Below, piece after piece: positions 42,781 to 51,903 of a stretch of 54,727 nucleotides of DNA; the first letter of the stretch is position 1; every line of letters starts with the position of its first letter. The translations under genes were made by a program, and so were the position numbers. Below the pieces are notes generated by a model. The model was not told where the DNA came from. It saw only the letters and a list, made by a program, of their open reading frames with translations, and did not search any database. The DNA is from Parvibaculum sp040390855 (GTDB taxonomy: Bacteria; Pseudomonadota; Alphaproteobacteria; Parvibaculales; Parvibaculaceae): NCBI GenBank assembly GCA_040390855.1, contig JAZJXO010000030.1, forward strand, positions 1 through 54,727, in the 5' to 3' direction.

Positions 42781-43137
42781 CTTCATCTCCAAAAGTGCTT
42801 TTAGGTGAAGTAGGTGATAATAACAATGCGAGCGAATTGCAAATTCAAAAGACGTTATAATGTAACATTTTGTCCCGTAAAGCGTTGTTTAATGCGGCCT
42901 GTAGTGCAGACGACACTCATGTCGTGACACTCATGTCGTAAAGGGGACATCTGAATGTCGTACCGAAAGGCGACGGAAAGGGTCCCGTCTGACCGTTTTA
43001 CCAAAGCCCGTATAAAACTCTCTGAGTAGGCATCAGTGCTTTCGTTAACCTCCAGTTGAATTTCTGATACGCGATCCCGCGCCGCATCGGACCCAAATTG
43101 CTCCCCGTCTCCCCTGTAAACGGAAGTGCTTGTCGTA
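42781..43137. promoter_or_regulatory. Divergent promoter region (porin / RND operon) with operator-like repeats
   Basis: No gene is supported here; an antisense frame at 42855-43151 has no protein features. A run of three inverted repeats at 42912-42959 is annotated separately. The porin-proximal part (42790-42890) is AT-rich, as expected for its promoter. The repeats could serve either gene. Confidence 0.55.
42912..42959. repeat. Tandem 14-base repeat and third inverted repeat, candidate operator array
   Basis: GACACTCATGTCGT occurs twice in tandem (42912-42925 and 42926-42939). Each copy contains the inverted repeat GACA-N4-TGTC. A third, more perfect site GACAT-CTGA-ATGTC follows at 42946-42959. 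Spacing of the three centres is 14 and 21 bases. Nothing similar was seen elsewhere in the window. It most resembles a regulator array for the RND operon or the porin gene. Confidence 0.7.
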
Positions 43138-44292
43138 ATGAACCGTTTCAATCAACGCTGGATTTATGTTTCAGGCGGGCTCTTGCTCGCCGCTTTGTTT
43201 CTGCTGCGCGGACCGCTCAGTCTCGGCGGCGGCGACAAGCAGGCAAAAGACCACGCCTCGCCCGTGATGGTTGCTGCTGTCGAAATCGCCGACGTGCCGG
43301 TCTATGCGCAGGCAATCGGCACCGTCATGGCGAATGCCACCGTGCAGGTCCGGCCGCGCATTGACGGCGCGATTGTCGCCGCCCGCTTCCGCGAAGGTCA
43401 GCTTGTAAAAGCAGGCGATCTCCTCTTTGAAATTGACCGCGCACCATATGAGGCCGCATTACGGGCAGCGCAGGCCAATCTGCAGCGTGACGAGGCACAA
43501 CTCCTCAACGCCTCGCGCGATCTGGGCCGCACCAGCGAACTGACGCGCAAAGGCTATGCCTCCGCACAATCCCGCGACACGGCGAGCACCAGCAAGCAGG
43601 CGCTGGCCGCCAGCGTCGCCGCCAGTCAGGCCGCTGTCGATCAGGCCCAGTTGCAGCTTGGCTATACCGAAATCCGCTCGCCTATTGACGGCAAGACCGG
43701 CCCCATTCTCGTGGACGCGGGCAATATCGTGCAGGCGAGCAGCGCCATGGCCCTTGTGACCGTCACGCAAATTCAACCGGTGAAAATCTCCTTCTCGTTA
43801 CCCCAGCAGAACCTCGCGCAACTACAGCAGGAAATGAAAACAGGCACGCTGGCCGCTACGCTGCGTTTGCATGATGCCGCTCTCGCATCAGACCAAAGCC
43901 CGCCGACCGCACAGGTTGATTTCATCGGCAATACAGTGAACGCAGCAACCGGCACGATTGAATTGCGCGCGACTTACGACAATCCGGACCTCGCCTTTGT
44001 CCCCGGCGAATTTGTCGATGTGAGCGTGCGGTTGACCGAACTCAAAGCGGCTCTCACCGTACCGCGCGAAGCGGTGAACACGGGCCAGAAGGGGCTTTAT
44101 GTTTTCGTTGTCGGCGCTGACAATAAAGTCACCACGCATGACGTGACCATGCTTTATCAGAATGGCAACACGGCAGCGATCAAAGGCAACATCAAAGCCG
44201 GTGACCGCGTGATCACCGACGGGCAGTTGCGATTGCTGCCCGGCGCGCTCGTCCATGTCGTCACGAACGACACGGAGAAGAGCGCACAATGA
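43138..44292 (+). CDS. RND efflux periplasmic adaptor (membrane fusion protein)
   Basis: A 384-residue MFP. It has an N-terminal hydrophobic anchor (residues 9-24), a beta-barrel plus lipoyl layout with AIGTVMANATVQVRPRIDGAIVAARFREGQLVKAGDLLFEID (lipoyl half, about 60-100), and a coiled-coil hairpin (about 110-165) rich in Ala/Gln/Ser. The second lipoyl half, LGYTEIRSPIDGKTG, follows at about 175. It links the inner-membrane pump to an outer-membrane channel. I chose ATG 43138; a GTG at 43126 would add four residues. The stop overlaps the RND permease start by four bases. No outer-membrane factor or TetR gene is next to it. Confidence 0.9.
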   Translation: MNRFNQRWIYVSGGLLLAALFLLRGPLSLGGGDKQAKDHASPVMVAAVEIADVPVYAQAIGTVMANATVQVRPRIDGAIVAARFREGQLVKAGDLLFEIDRAPYEAALRAAQANLQRDEAQLLNASRDLGRTSELTRKGYASAQSRDTASTSKQALAASVAASQAAVDQAQLQLGYTEIRSPIDGKTGPILVDAGNIVQASSAMALVTVTQIQPVKISFSLPQQNLAQLQQEMKTGTLAATLRLHDAALASDQSPPTAQVDFIGNTVNAATGTIELRATYDNPDLAFVPGEFVDVSVRLTELKAALTVPREAVNTGQKGLYVFVVGADNKVTTHDVTMLYQNGNTAAIKGNIKAGDRVITDGQLRLLPGALVHVVTNDTEKSAQ

Positions 44293-47200
44293 ACATATCC
44301 GAAACCTTCATTCTGCGACCGGTGATGACAACCCTTGTCATGGCCGCTTTCATTCTCTTCGGTTTCTTCGGCTATGCTCAACTGCCGGTCAGCGAATTGC
44401 CGGATGTGGACTTTCCGACCATCAATGTGTCGGCCTCGCTGCCAGGTGCCTCGCCCGAAACAATGGCCACATCGGTGGCGACGCCGCTTGAGAGCCAGTT
44501 CTCAAGGATTGCCGGCATTGACCAGATGACCTCGACATCGAGCCTCGGCTCCACGTCGATCACCATTCAGTTCAAACTCGGCCGCAACATTGACGCGGCA
44601 GCTCAGGACGTGCAGTCGGCAATTTCGGCGGCAGCACGACAACTGCCCGACGACATGCCCTCGCCGCCGACAATCCGCAAAGTCAATCCGGCGGACAGCC
44701 CCATTCTCTTCCTCACACTATCGTCGCCCACGCTTGAACTTTCCGAAGTCGACCGCTACGCCGAGACATTGCTTGCCCGCCGACTCTCGACCATCGACGG
44801 CGTGGCGCAGGTGAACGTCTATGGTTCGCAAAAATATGCCGTGCGCATCCAGCTCAATCCCGATGCGCTGGCCGCCCGCGGCCTCGGCATCAATGATGTG
44901 ACGGACGCGATCAACAAAACCAATGTCAACAATCCGACCGGCCAGTTAAGCGGACCGACACGAACCACTGTTATTCAGGCACAGGGTCAGCTCACCAATG
45001 CCGATGATTTCCGCCGCCAGATCATCACATGGCGCAATGGTGCACCCGTGCGCTTCGGCGATGTAGCCACCGTGCATGACAGTGTTGAAAACAACAAAGT
45101 GTCGAGCGCCGTCAACGGGGTTAACGGCATCATGCTCTCCATTCAGCGCCAACCCGGCGCCAACACGATTGATGTCGTCGACGCCGTGATGAAAATCCTG
45201 CCGGGCTTCAAAGAAGACCTGCCCGCCTCCATCGCCCTCAGCGTGCATTATGATCGCAGCCAGTCAATCCGCGCCTCCGTCCATGACGTGCAGATTACGC
45301 TCGGCATCGCGGCGGCGCTCGTTGTCATGGTGATTTTTCTTTTCCTGCGCAATCTCACAGCGACAATCATACCCTCTCTCGCCCTTCCCGTTTCGATCAT
45401 CGGCACCTTCGGCGGCATGGCGCTTTTTGGCTACAGCCTCGACAATCTCTCGCTTATGGCCCTGACGTTGTCTGTGGGTTTCGTCGTCGACGATGCCATT
45501 GTCATGCTTGAAAACATCATGCGGCATATCGAAGAGGGCGAAACGCCGTATGAGGCCGCGCTCAAAGGCGCCAAGGAAATCGGATTCACGATTCTGTCTA
45601 TGACAGTCTCGCTCGCCGCCGTTTTCATTCCCATTCTCTTCATGGGCGGTATTGTCGGACGCCTGCTGCATGAGTTCGCCGTCACCATCGTGCTCACCAT
45701 CATCGTTTCCGGCTTTGTCTCGATCACGCTGACGCCGATGCTTGCAAGTCGCATCATCCGCAATAAATCAGCGGAAGAAGCAGCAGAACCGCAAATGGCG
45801 ATCCTGCAATGGAGCGAACGTCAGTTTGACAGGCTCGAACGGTTCTATGAGCGCACACTGAAAACAAGCCTCGCACATCGCCGCACGGTCTTCGGCATTT
45901 TTGTCGGCAGCCTAGTCGTCACTATCGCGCTCTTTATGATCATCCCGAAAGACTTTCTGCCGAGCAGCGACACAGGCCAGTTGCGCGGCAACACCGAAGG
46001 GCCGAACGGTATTTCCTATCTGGACATGAAGCGCCATCAGGACAAGGCGGCAGCCATAATCGCCGCAGACCCCAATATCGGGGCGGTCATGTCGGTGATC
46101 GGGTCCGGCGGTTCGCGCTCCAGCATCAATAGCGGCACACTGATCATCCGCCTGAAACCGCGCAGCGAGCGAGCCCTGAGTGCTGACCAGATCATCCAGA
46201 AACTGCGTCCCAAACTCGCAGTCATTCCGGGCTTCAAAGTCTATCTGCAAAACCCGCCGTCATTGCGCATCGGCGGCAGCAATTCCAAGGCGGCCTACCA
46301 ATATACGTTGCAGGACATCGACACGGCGACGCTCTTTGCCAGCGCCACCCGCCTGCAGGAAGCGCTCGGCCAGGCACCAGGTTTTCAAGACGTCACCAGC
46401 GATCTCGATCTTTCAACGCCGACGCTCAGCGTCAAAATTGACCGCGAACGCGCCGCTGTCCTTGGCATCACACCGGACCAGATTCAAAGCGCATTATCAT
46501 CGGCCTTCGGCGGCGTGCAGGTCTCGACGATTTACACCGAGGCCGACCAGTATCAGGTCGTGATGGAATTGCAGGACAAGTACACGCAAGATTCAGCCGC
46601 TCTGCAACGGCTCTATCTGCGCTCGTCCAATAACACGCTCGTGCCGCTTTCCGCCGTCACCACATTAAGCCAGACGGCCACGTCGCTGACGCAGAACCAT
46701 CTGGGCCAGCTCCCCGCCGTCACAATCTCGTTCAATCTGGCACCGGGCGTTGCGCTGTCCGAAGCAGTGAGCACGATTAACAAGGTTCAGGCGACGATTT
46801 CTATGCCGGAGAGCGTCACGACGAGCTTCCAGGGTACGGCACAGGCCTTCCAGTCCTCGATGAGCGGCCTCGGTATGCTCATCACACTTTCGATCCTCAC
46901 CGTCTATATCGTGCTCGGCATCCTCTATGAGAGCTTCGTCCACCCCCTCACGATCCTGTCGGGCCTCCCCTCCGCCGCTGTCGGAGCGCTCATCACACTG
47001 ATGATCTTCGGAGCACCTCTGACGCTCTATGCCTTTGTCGGCATGATCATGCTGATCGGCATCGTCAAAAAGAACGCCATTATGATGATCGACTTTGCGC
47101 TGGAGCGGGAGCGCAAGGACCATCTGGAACCCGAACAGGCGATCTTTGATGCCGCCATCATCCGTTTCCGCCCCATTATGATGACAACCATGGCCGCCCT

Positions 47201-47423
47201 CATGGGCACGATGCCGATTGCACTGGGCCTCGGCGAAGGCGGCGATGTGCGCCAGCCTCTCGGGCTTGCGGTTGTCGGCGGGCTGATCCTGTCGCAGATC
47301 CTCACGCTCTACATCACACCGGTCCTCTATATCTATCTGGACAATCTCGGCCGGAGATTTCGCCCCAGAGCGCCGGTCGGCGCCCCGCTTGAGACAGGTG
47401 ACATGAGCGCGGCTGCCGATTAA
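44289..47423 (+). CDS. RND efflux permease (AcrB/MdtB-MdtC type)
   Basis: A 1,044-residue RND pump with two repeats, each with six hydrophobic helices and a large periplasmic loop. The proton relay Asp-Asp of helix 4 is intact in LSVGFVVDDAIVMLENI (about residue 406). The conserved GGIVGRLLHEFAVTI precedes the cytosolic turn, and the second half has FVGMIMLIGIVKKNAIMMIDFALERERK with the usual Lys of helix 10. The sequence and its MFP neighbour look like the MdtBC/MuxBC or YegN group, whose members export bile salts, novobiocin and flavonoid-like compounds. It overlaps the adaptor gene by four bases; a distant TolC-like channel must complete the pump. Confidence 0.94.
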   Translation: MNISETFILRPVMTTLVMAAFILFGFFGYAQLPVSELPDVDFPTINVSASLPGASPETMATSVATPLESQFSRIAGIDQMTSTSSLGSTSITIQFKLGRNIDAAAQDVQSAISAAARQLPDDMPSPPTIRKVNPADSPILFLTLSSPTLELSEVDRYAETLLARRLSTIDGVAQVNVYGSQKYAVRIQLNPDALAARGLGINDVTDAINKTNVNNPTGQLSGPTRTTVIQAQGQLTNADDFRRQIITWRNGAPVRFGDVATVHDSVENNKVSSAVNGVNGIMLSIQRQPGANTIDVVDAVMKILPGFKEDLPASIALSVHYDRSQSIRASVHDVQITLGIAAALVVMVIFLFLRNLTATIIPSLALPVSIIGTFGGMALFGYSLDNLSLMALTLSVGFVVDDAIVMLENIMRHIEEGETPYEAALKGAKEIGFTILSMTVSLAAVFIPILFMGGIVGRLLHEFAVTIVLTIIVSGFVSITLTPMLASRIIRNKSAEEAAEPQMAILQWSERQFDRLERFYERTLKTSLAHRRTVFGIFVGSLVVTIALFMIIPKDFLPSSDTGQLRGNTEGPNGISYLDMKRHQDKAAAIIAADPNIGAVMSVIGSGGSRSSINSGTLIIRLKPRSERALSADQIIQKLRPKLAVIPGFKVYLQNPPSLRIGGSNSKAAYQYTLQDIDTATLFASATRLQEALGQAPGFQDVTSDLDLSTPTLSVKIDRERAAVLGITPDQIQSALSSAFGGVQVSTIYTEADQYQVVMELQDKYTQDSAALQRLYLRSSNNTLVPLSAVTTLSQTATSLTQNHLGQLPAVTISFNLAPGVALSEAVSTINKVQATISMPESVTTSFQGTAQAFQSSMSGLGMLITLSILTVYIVLGILYESFVHPLTILSGLPSAAVGALITLMIFGAPLTLYAFVGMIMLIGIVKKNAIMMIDFALERERKDHLEPEQAIFDAAIIRFRPIMMTTMAALMGTMPIALGLGEGGDVRQPLGLAVVGGLILSQILTLYITPVLYIYLDNLGRRFRPRAPVGAPLETGDMSAAAD

Positions 47424-47468
47424 AGTCCGGCTCGGATTTCAGGGACACCTGCGACGGGGGGACGAAAC

Positions 47469-47705
47469 ATGCCGGACAATAAGGACAAGGCTCAAATCAC
47501 GTCCAGCGGGCTTAAACGCCGCTGGCTGATCCCGCTCATCTTCCTGCCTTTTCTCACCTCCCTCTGGGTACCGTCCTACAACCGGATTGAACCGACGCTC
47601 AGTGGCATCCCCTTCTTCTATTGGTATCAAATGGTCTGGATCGGCATTTCCGCCGTGCTGACCATTTTTGTCTATCTGGCGACCAATAACAAAGAAGAAG
47701 AATAA
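47469..47705 (+). CDS. DUF3311 small membrane protein
   Basis: A 78-residue protein with two hydrophobic helices (about residues 16-33 and 50-71). The segment IPFFYWYQMVWIGISAVLT is the DUF3311 signature. These proteins almost always precede a sodium:solute symporter of the DUF3311-linked type, as here (6 bases to the next gene). They may be an accessory subunit of the transporter. Function has not been shown. Confidence 0.86.
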   Translation: MPDNKDKAQITSSGLKRRWLIPLIFLPFLTSLWVPSYNRIEPTLSGIPFFYWYQMVWIGISAVLTIFVYLATNNKEEE

Positions 47706-47710
47706 GCATC

Positions 47711-49246
47711 ATGCAATGGACAGCTACATACGTTTTCGCCGCCCTTTTTGTGTTTGTCACCGTCATGGGTTTTGCCGCCGCGCGCTGGCGCGCGGGCGAC
47801 CTCAACCACATCAATGAATGGGGACTGGGCGGCCAGCGCTTCGGCACGATCGTCACCTGGTTCCTGCTCGGCGGCGATCTCTACACGGCCTACACCTTCA
47901 TTGCCGTGCCCGCCGCCGTATTCACGATAGGTGCACTCGGCTTTTTTGCCGTGCCCTATACGATCCTCGTCTATCCGATGGTCTTTGTGATCTTCCCGCG
48001 CATGTGGGCAGTCGCCCGCAAGCACGGCTTCGTCACTGCCTCCGACTTCGTCAAAGGCCGCTACGGTCACAGTGGCCTCGCGCTTGCCGTCGCACTCACC
48101 GGCATCGTCGCAACCATGCCCTATATCGCGCTCCAGCTTGTCGGCCTTGAAACAGTCATCGGCGCTCTGGGCTTCGATACGCATGGCGCGATGGGTCACA
48201 TGCCCCTCATCATCGCCTTCCTCATTCTCGCCGCCTTCACCTATTCAAGCGGACTGCGCGCACCGGCCATGATCGCCATTGTCAAAGACCTGCTCATCTA
48301 CATCACGGTGATTGCCGCTATCGTCATCATTCCGGCGCAGCTTGGCGGCTGGGCCACAATCTTTGCCGCTGTGCCGCCTGAAAAAGTCACATTGCCGACA
48401 CCGCCCGCAGACAGTCTCGGCACATGGAGCGCCTATGTCACGCTTGCCTTCGGCTCGGCTTTCGCACTCTTCCTCTATCCGCATTCCATGACCGGCGTAT
48501 TGAGCGCCAGCTCCGGCAAGGTGATCCGTCGCAATGCCGCGATCCTGCCCGCCTATTCGCTGGTGCTCGCCCTTCTCGCCCTGCTCGGCTACATGGCCTA
48601 TGCATCCGGCGTGGCGACAAAGCCCGAATTTGCCGAAGGCTTTGCCAAATACGGCGCGAACTTCGCGGTGCCCGCTTTGTTCATCGACCAGTTTCAGGGC
48701 TGGTTCGTCGGCATCGCTTTCGCCGCCATCGGCATCGGCGCACTGGTGCCGGCCGCCATCATGTCGATTGCCATTGCCAATCTCTACACACGCAATATCT
48801 ACAAAGAATATCTGAAGTCCGATTGTACAGCCGCTGACGAAGCGCGTGTGGCGAAACTCGTCTCGCTTGTCGCCAAGGCAGGCGCGCTTGTCTTCGTGCT
48901 GGCGCTCGACACGAAACTTGCCATTCAGCTTCAACTGCTCGGCGGCATCTGGATCATCCAGACATTGCCCGCTGTCTTTTTCGGCCTCTACACACGCTGG
49001 CTCGACCCGCGCGCATTGCTCGTCGGCTGGGCTGTCGGTATCTGCACCGGCACATGGATGGCCTATACGCTGAACTTCAAAAGCTCGACTTATCCGCTCG
49101 AACTTTTCGGCTACACAATGCCGGGCTATGCGGCTTTCTACACCGTGATCCTCAACATCATCATCTCGGTTATTTTGACCATCGTGCTGCGTGCGGTCGC
49201 CAAACGCGAGCACGGAGATATGACAGTCGCAAGCGACTACGCCTGA
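47711..49246 (+). CDS. Sodium:solute symporter, DUF3311-linked SSS family
   Basis: A 511-residue transporter with about thirteen hydrophobic segments. The LeuT-fold SSS core has FGTIVTWFLLGGDLYTAYTF near residue 43 and a Gly/Ala-rich segment AFAAIGIGALVPAAIMSIAIANLYTRNIYKEYL near 337, the SSS signature with the NLYTRN turn. It uses a sodium gradient for uptake, probably of an organic acid or monocarboxylate; the substrate is not readable. It follows the DUF3311 gene by six bases, which supports a two-component transporter. The 3' end overlaps the convergent mtnC gene by 10 bases. Confidence 0.9.
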   Translation: MQWTATYVFAALFVFVTVMGFAAARWRAGDLNHINEWGLGGQRFGTIVTWFLLGGDLYTAYTFIAVPAAVFTIGALGFFAVPYTILVYPMVFVIFPRMWAVARKHGFVTASDFVKGRYGHSGLALAVALTGIVATMPYIALQLVGLETVIGALGFDTHGAMGHMPLIIAFLILAAFTYSSGLRAPAMIAIVKDLLIYITVIAAIVIIPAQLGGWATIFAAVPPEKVTLPTPPADSLGTWSAYVTLAFGSAFALFLYPHSMTGVLSASSGKVIRRNAAILPAYSLVLALLALLGYMAYASGVATKPEFAEGFAKYGANFAVPALFIDQFQGWFVGIAFAAIGIGALVPAAIMSIAIANLYTRNIYKEYLKSDCTAADEARVAKLVSLVAKAGALVFVLALDTKLAIQLQLLGGIWIIQTLPAVFFGLYTRWLDPRALLVGWAVGICTGTWMAYTLNFKSSTYPLELFGYTMPGYAAFYTVILNIIISVILTIVLRAVAKREHGDMTVASDYA

Positions 49247-49941
49247 ACAATCAGCTGGTCAACCGGACCAAAAGAACCCGCGACGAGGACATCGCCCTCG
49301 TGGCGGGTTTTTTCCTGAGGAATAGCCCGATCAATCTGCGCGACGGTAAAGCCCGCAGCCCGCGCCGCTTCAACTTCTTTTTCCATGTCTGTGAGAAAAA
49401 GAATATTGGCAGGCGCAACACCGACGGATTTGGCAATGGCCGCATAGGAAGCCGCATCGACCTTCGCGCCGATGGCGGTATCGAAATAACCTCTGAAAAG
49501 AGGCGTCAGATCGCCGTGATCGGAAAATCCGAAAATGAGTTTTTGCGCCGCCACCGAGCCCGACGAATAGACATAAAGCGCAATATCCTTTGCGTGCCAC
49601 GCTTCGAGGAATGCCGCCGCATCATCATAGATCTGACCCTTGAGCACACCGGCCTCATAACCCGTCTGCCAGATCATACCTTGCAAGGATTTGAGCGGGC
49701 CGGATTTTCGATCCTCGTCCATCCATTGAAATAGAGCGGTCACCGTCTCATCAAGCGTGAGCGACGCATTGCCCGCTTCATCGCGCGCCGCCGCAAGAGC
49801 CGCCGCGACAGCAGGCTCGCTCTGCCGCTCGGCGCAGAACGCGGCAAGCCGTGCGCGTGCATAGGGAAACAAAACATCATGCACAAAGGCAATCGGCGTT
49901 GTCGTGCCTTCAATATCAGTAACGATGGCGCGGATGGTCAT
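49237..49941 (-). CDS. mtnC: Acireductone synthase MtnC (enolase-phosphatase E1)
   Basis: A 234-residue HAD-fold protein with the MtnC-specific N-terminal DIEGTTTPIAFVHDVLFPYAR (Asp9 nucleophile), SSGSVAAQKLIFGFSDHGDL (about residue 127) and FLTDMEKEVEAARAAG (about 184). It converts the 2,3-diketo intermediate into the acireductone of the methionine salvage pathway in two steps (enolisation, then dephosphorylation). It is the last gene of the mtnB-mtnD-mtnC operon, six bases after mtnD. The operon lacks mtnA and mtnK, which must be elsewhere. The end overlaps the convergent symporter gene by 10 bases. Confidence 0.94.
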   Translation of the reverse strand: MTIRAIVTDIEGTTTPIAFVHDVLFPYARARLAAFCAERQSEPAVAAALAAARDEAGNASLTLDETVTALFQWMDEDRKSGPLKSLQGMIWQTGYEAGVLKGQIYDDAAAFLEAWHAKDIALYVYSSGSVAAQKLIFGFSDHGDLTPLFRGYFDTAIGAKVDAASYAAIAKSVGVAPANILFLTDMEKEVEAARAAGFTVAQIDRAIPQEKTRHEGDVLVAGSFGPVDQLIVQA

Positions 49942-49947
49942 TGGACG

Positions 49948-50493
49948 TCAGTCGCCAAACGCGGGAAAGCGCATGGCAATATCATCGCCCGTAAAACTGC
50001 CCACCCAACCATCCGCCGAGGTAAAAATACGGATCGCGCAGAAATGCGGCGCTGCGCCTGTATCAAACCAATGGGTGATACCTGCAGGCACACTCAGCAG
50101 ATCATTGCGCTCGCAGACGACGCGATAAACGCGCCCGCCTTTGCGCAAATAGAACGCGCCGGCCCCTTCGACAAAGAAACGCACTTCATCTTCGGCATGA
50201 GTGTGTTCGGCCAGAAATTTCTGCCGCATGGCAGCGCGGTCAGGATGATCAGGCTTCACGCGCACAACGTCGACGGTCTGATAGCCGCCTTTACGCATCA
50301 GTTTCTTTACCTGCGCATCATAGGCAGCGAGCACTTCGTCCTGACCGGCATCCGCTGTCAGAAGTACGGAGGCTTCCCAGCGCTCAAAATCCACATCAAT
50401 TCCGGAGAGCACCTTGGCGATCTGCGCGCCGTCATGCGTGTCGATCAGAATCTGTGTGGAATCAGTATCTGGATAAACCGTGAGTTGCGTCAT
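49948..50493 (-). CDS. mtnD: Acireductone dioxygenase MtnD
   Basis: A 181-residue cupin. The metal-binding motif EHTHAEDEVRFFVEG (about residues 94-108) gives two His and one Glu, and the fourth ligand His is in PAGITHWFDTG (about 136). With iron the enzyme splits the acireductone to the 2-keto acid precursor of methionine and formate. Neighbours confirm the pathway: mtnB upstream with an ATGA overlap, mtnC downstream. The length matches known bacterial proteins. The bound metal (Fe or Ni) cannot be told from sequence. Confidence 0.95.
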   Translation of the reverse strand: MTQLTVYPDTDSTQILIDTHDGAQIAKVLSGIDVDFERWEASVLLTADAGQDEVLAAYDAQVKKLMRKGGYQTVDVVRVKPDHPDRAAMRQKFLAEHTHAEDEVRFFVEGAGAFYLRKGGRVYRVVCERNDLLSVPAGITHWFDTGAAPHFCAIRIFTSADGWVGSFTGDDIAMRFPAFGD

Positions 50494-51137
50494 CGCGTGC
50501 CCTCCTCATGCATCTGGGCCGTCAAAAGAAAATCAAATGCTTCCATGTGCCGGATCGCGTCTCTGGGGCCAGCACCCCATACATAAAGTCCGTGACCGGC
50601 AATCAGATAACCGGACGCAGGCGAACCCGCTTTCAAACGCTCTTCCACCAGGGCGGCCAGCCGGTCCGTATCCTGATCATTCGGCACAATCGGCACATCG
50701 ACAAAAATCTCATGTGTCGTGATGCCCGAAAAAGCCTTGAGCAGTTCCCAGCCTTGAAGACGGAGAAAGCCTGCCTTCTCGTGCCGACGCGACAGAAGCG
50801 TCGCAGGCAGCGAGTGAATATGCGCAATCGCGCCAATAGACGCATCACCGGCATAACGGGCCAGATGAAGCGGCGCTTCGGCAGACGCGCGGGGATGTTT
50901 CGCCCCGACAATCTCTGCGGCAATCACTTCATCTTCGGTGAGCCGCGCCTTGTCCGCTCCCGTGGCCGTCAGCGCCGCGAGCTTCCCATCCATCCGAACC
51001 GAAAAATTGCCGCTGGTCGCAGGCACCCAATGGCGGCTTCCTGCGAAATGCGCCATCGCCATGACGCCCGACGCTGCTTTTGAAAGAAGCGCGGCATCGG
51101 CGAGGTTCAAGCTCGGGGTTTCATGCGTATTCGTCAT
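50490..51137 (-). CDS. mtnB: Methylthioribulose-1-phosphate dehydratase MtnB
   Basis: A 215-residue class II aldolase-like dehydratase. The zinc-site HxH is in AHIHSLPATLLSRR (near residue 106) with a later His in GHGLYVWG (near 186). The phosphate-binding turn SGNFSVR is near residue 43. It removes water from methylthioribulose 1-phosphate to give the diketo intermediate. I chose ATG 51137; the longer open frame to 51284 has no family match and runs through a possible leader structure. The stop overlaps mtnD by four bases, forming the operon mtnB-mtnD-mtnC. The leader may fold over the ribosome site (see that feature). Confidence 0.94.
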   Translation of the reverse strand: MTNTHETPSLNLADAALLSKAASGVMAMAHFAGSRHWVPATSGNFSVRMDGKLAALTATGADKARLTEDEVIAAEIVGAKHPRASAEAPLHLARYAGDASIGAIAHIHSLPATLLSRRHEKAGFLRLQGWELLKAFSGITTHEIFVDVPIVPNDQDTDRLAALVEERLKAGSPASGYLIAGHGLYVWGAGPRDAIRHMEAFDFLLTAQMHEEGTR

Positions 51138-51140
51138 ATC

Positions 51141-51185
51141 GGTCCGGCAATTCAAGGCCTGCATCCGGCAGGGATCAGAAGGACC
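51141..51185 (-). promoter_or_regulatory. Foldable leader immediately upstream of mtnB
   Basis: In the minus-strand transcript GGUCC (51181-51185) can pair with GGACC (51141-51145). This encloses a second 5-bp hairpin CCUGC/GCAGG with a CGGAU loop (51158-51172). The only ribosome-binding-like GGA before the mtnB ATG is inside the outer stem, so closing it would hide translation start. It does not match the SAM-I, SAM-II, SAM-III or SAM/SAH patterns I know. It is a candidate translational control element, with no covariation evidence. Confidence 0.4.
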
Positions 51186-51357
51186 TCTATTTAAGCCCTC
51201 CGGCGCAAACATCAATTCATGCTTTTGAGACGATTTCCCCATAATCGCCTCTCCAAAAGCGAAACGTAGGAGAAAAAAGCACACGCATGACGGGAAGGTG
51301 GATTTTTTGATAACTCGTTATAATTGTATTAAGAAATTCATGTGTAACTATGGTTGT

Positions 51358-51903
51358 ATGACCCAGCGATTCGAAATGCTCGAAAGAGCCGCCTCCACCT
51401 CCGCTCCCGCCCTCGTGTCGGACCGGAATGACCCCTCTTATGCAGACCGTCCCGCCTGGGGCGCTCGTCAGGGCGGCCCCCGCCCTGTCATCCCCATTCA
51501 GACCTCTCCTGACATCTCGCCCGATCAACTGGTGCAGTCGCGCCACTGGGCAAAACTACTGCTCGACACCTACTCGGCCCGAACCAACTTCTTTCCTGAC
51601 GGACTTTTCGCAGACCCCGCCTGGGACATGCTGCTCGACCTGATGCACGCCCGGCTCAACGGAAAACAGATCTCTGTCTCCAGCCTTTGCATCGCCGCCC
51701 GCGTTCCCGCCACGACCGCACTACGCCGCATCGGCGATCTCGTCTCTTCAGGTCTTGCTGTACGCGTCAAGGACGCAACCGACGGACGCCGCGTCTTCAT
51801 AGAACTGACACCGGACGGCCTTGCGCGGATGGAGCGCTACCTCGATCTCTTCCGCACCGCGATGACCAAACCCGTGCCCGAACAACACCGTCGTCAGGGC
51901 TGA
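51358..51903 (+). CDS. MarR-like winged-helix regulator
   Basis: A 181-residue regulator. The first 60 residues are Pro/Ser-rich and unconserved. A winged helix follows (about residues 78-170), with the HTH ISVSSLCIAARVPATTALRRIGDLVSSGLAVRVKDATDGRRVFIELTPDGLARM, which has the MarR-type wing DATDGRRVFIELT. No effector residue is apparent. I chose ATG 51358 (MTQRFEM); an in-frame start at 51298 has no ribosome site. It is divergent from mtnB across about 220 bases, so it could control the salvage operon or itself. The stop overlaps the convergent membrane protein gene by 10 bases. Confidence 0.8.
   Translation: MTQRFEMLERAASTSAPALVSDRNDPSYADRPAWGARQGGPRPVIPIQTSPDISPDQLVQSRHWAKLLLDTYSARTNFFPDGLFADPAWDMLLDLMHARLNGKQISVSSLCIAARVPATTALRRIGDLVSSGLAVRVKDATDGRRVFIELTPDGLARMERYLDLFRTAMTKPVPEQHRRQG

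Noticed and set aside
42855..43151. 98-residue minus-strand frame in the porin/RND intergenic region
   Set aside because: It crosses the operator-like repeats and has no start site or motif that supports translation.
48245..49213. 322-residue open frame antisense to the symporter gene
   Set aside because: Acidic and His-rich nonsense mirror of hydrophobic helices; the plus-strand symporter is complete.
51138..51300. Known SAM riboswitch before mtnB
   Set aside because: No SAM-I, SAM-II, SAM-III or SAM/SAH consensus could be matched; only a generic hairpin remains.
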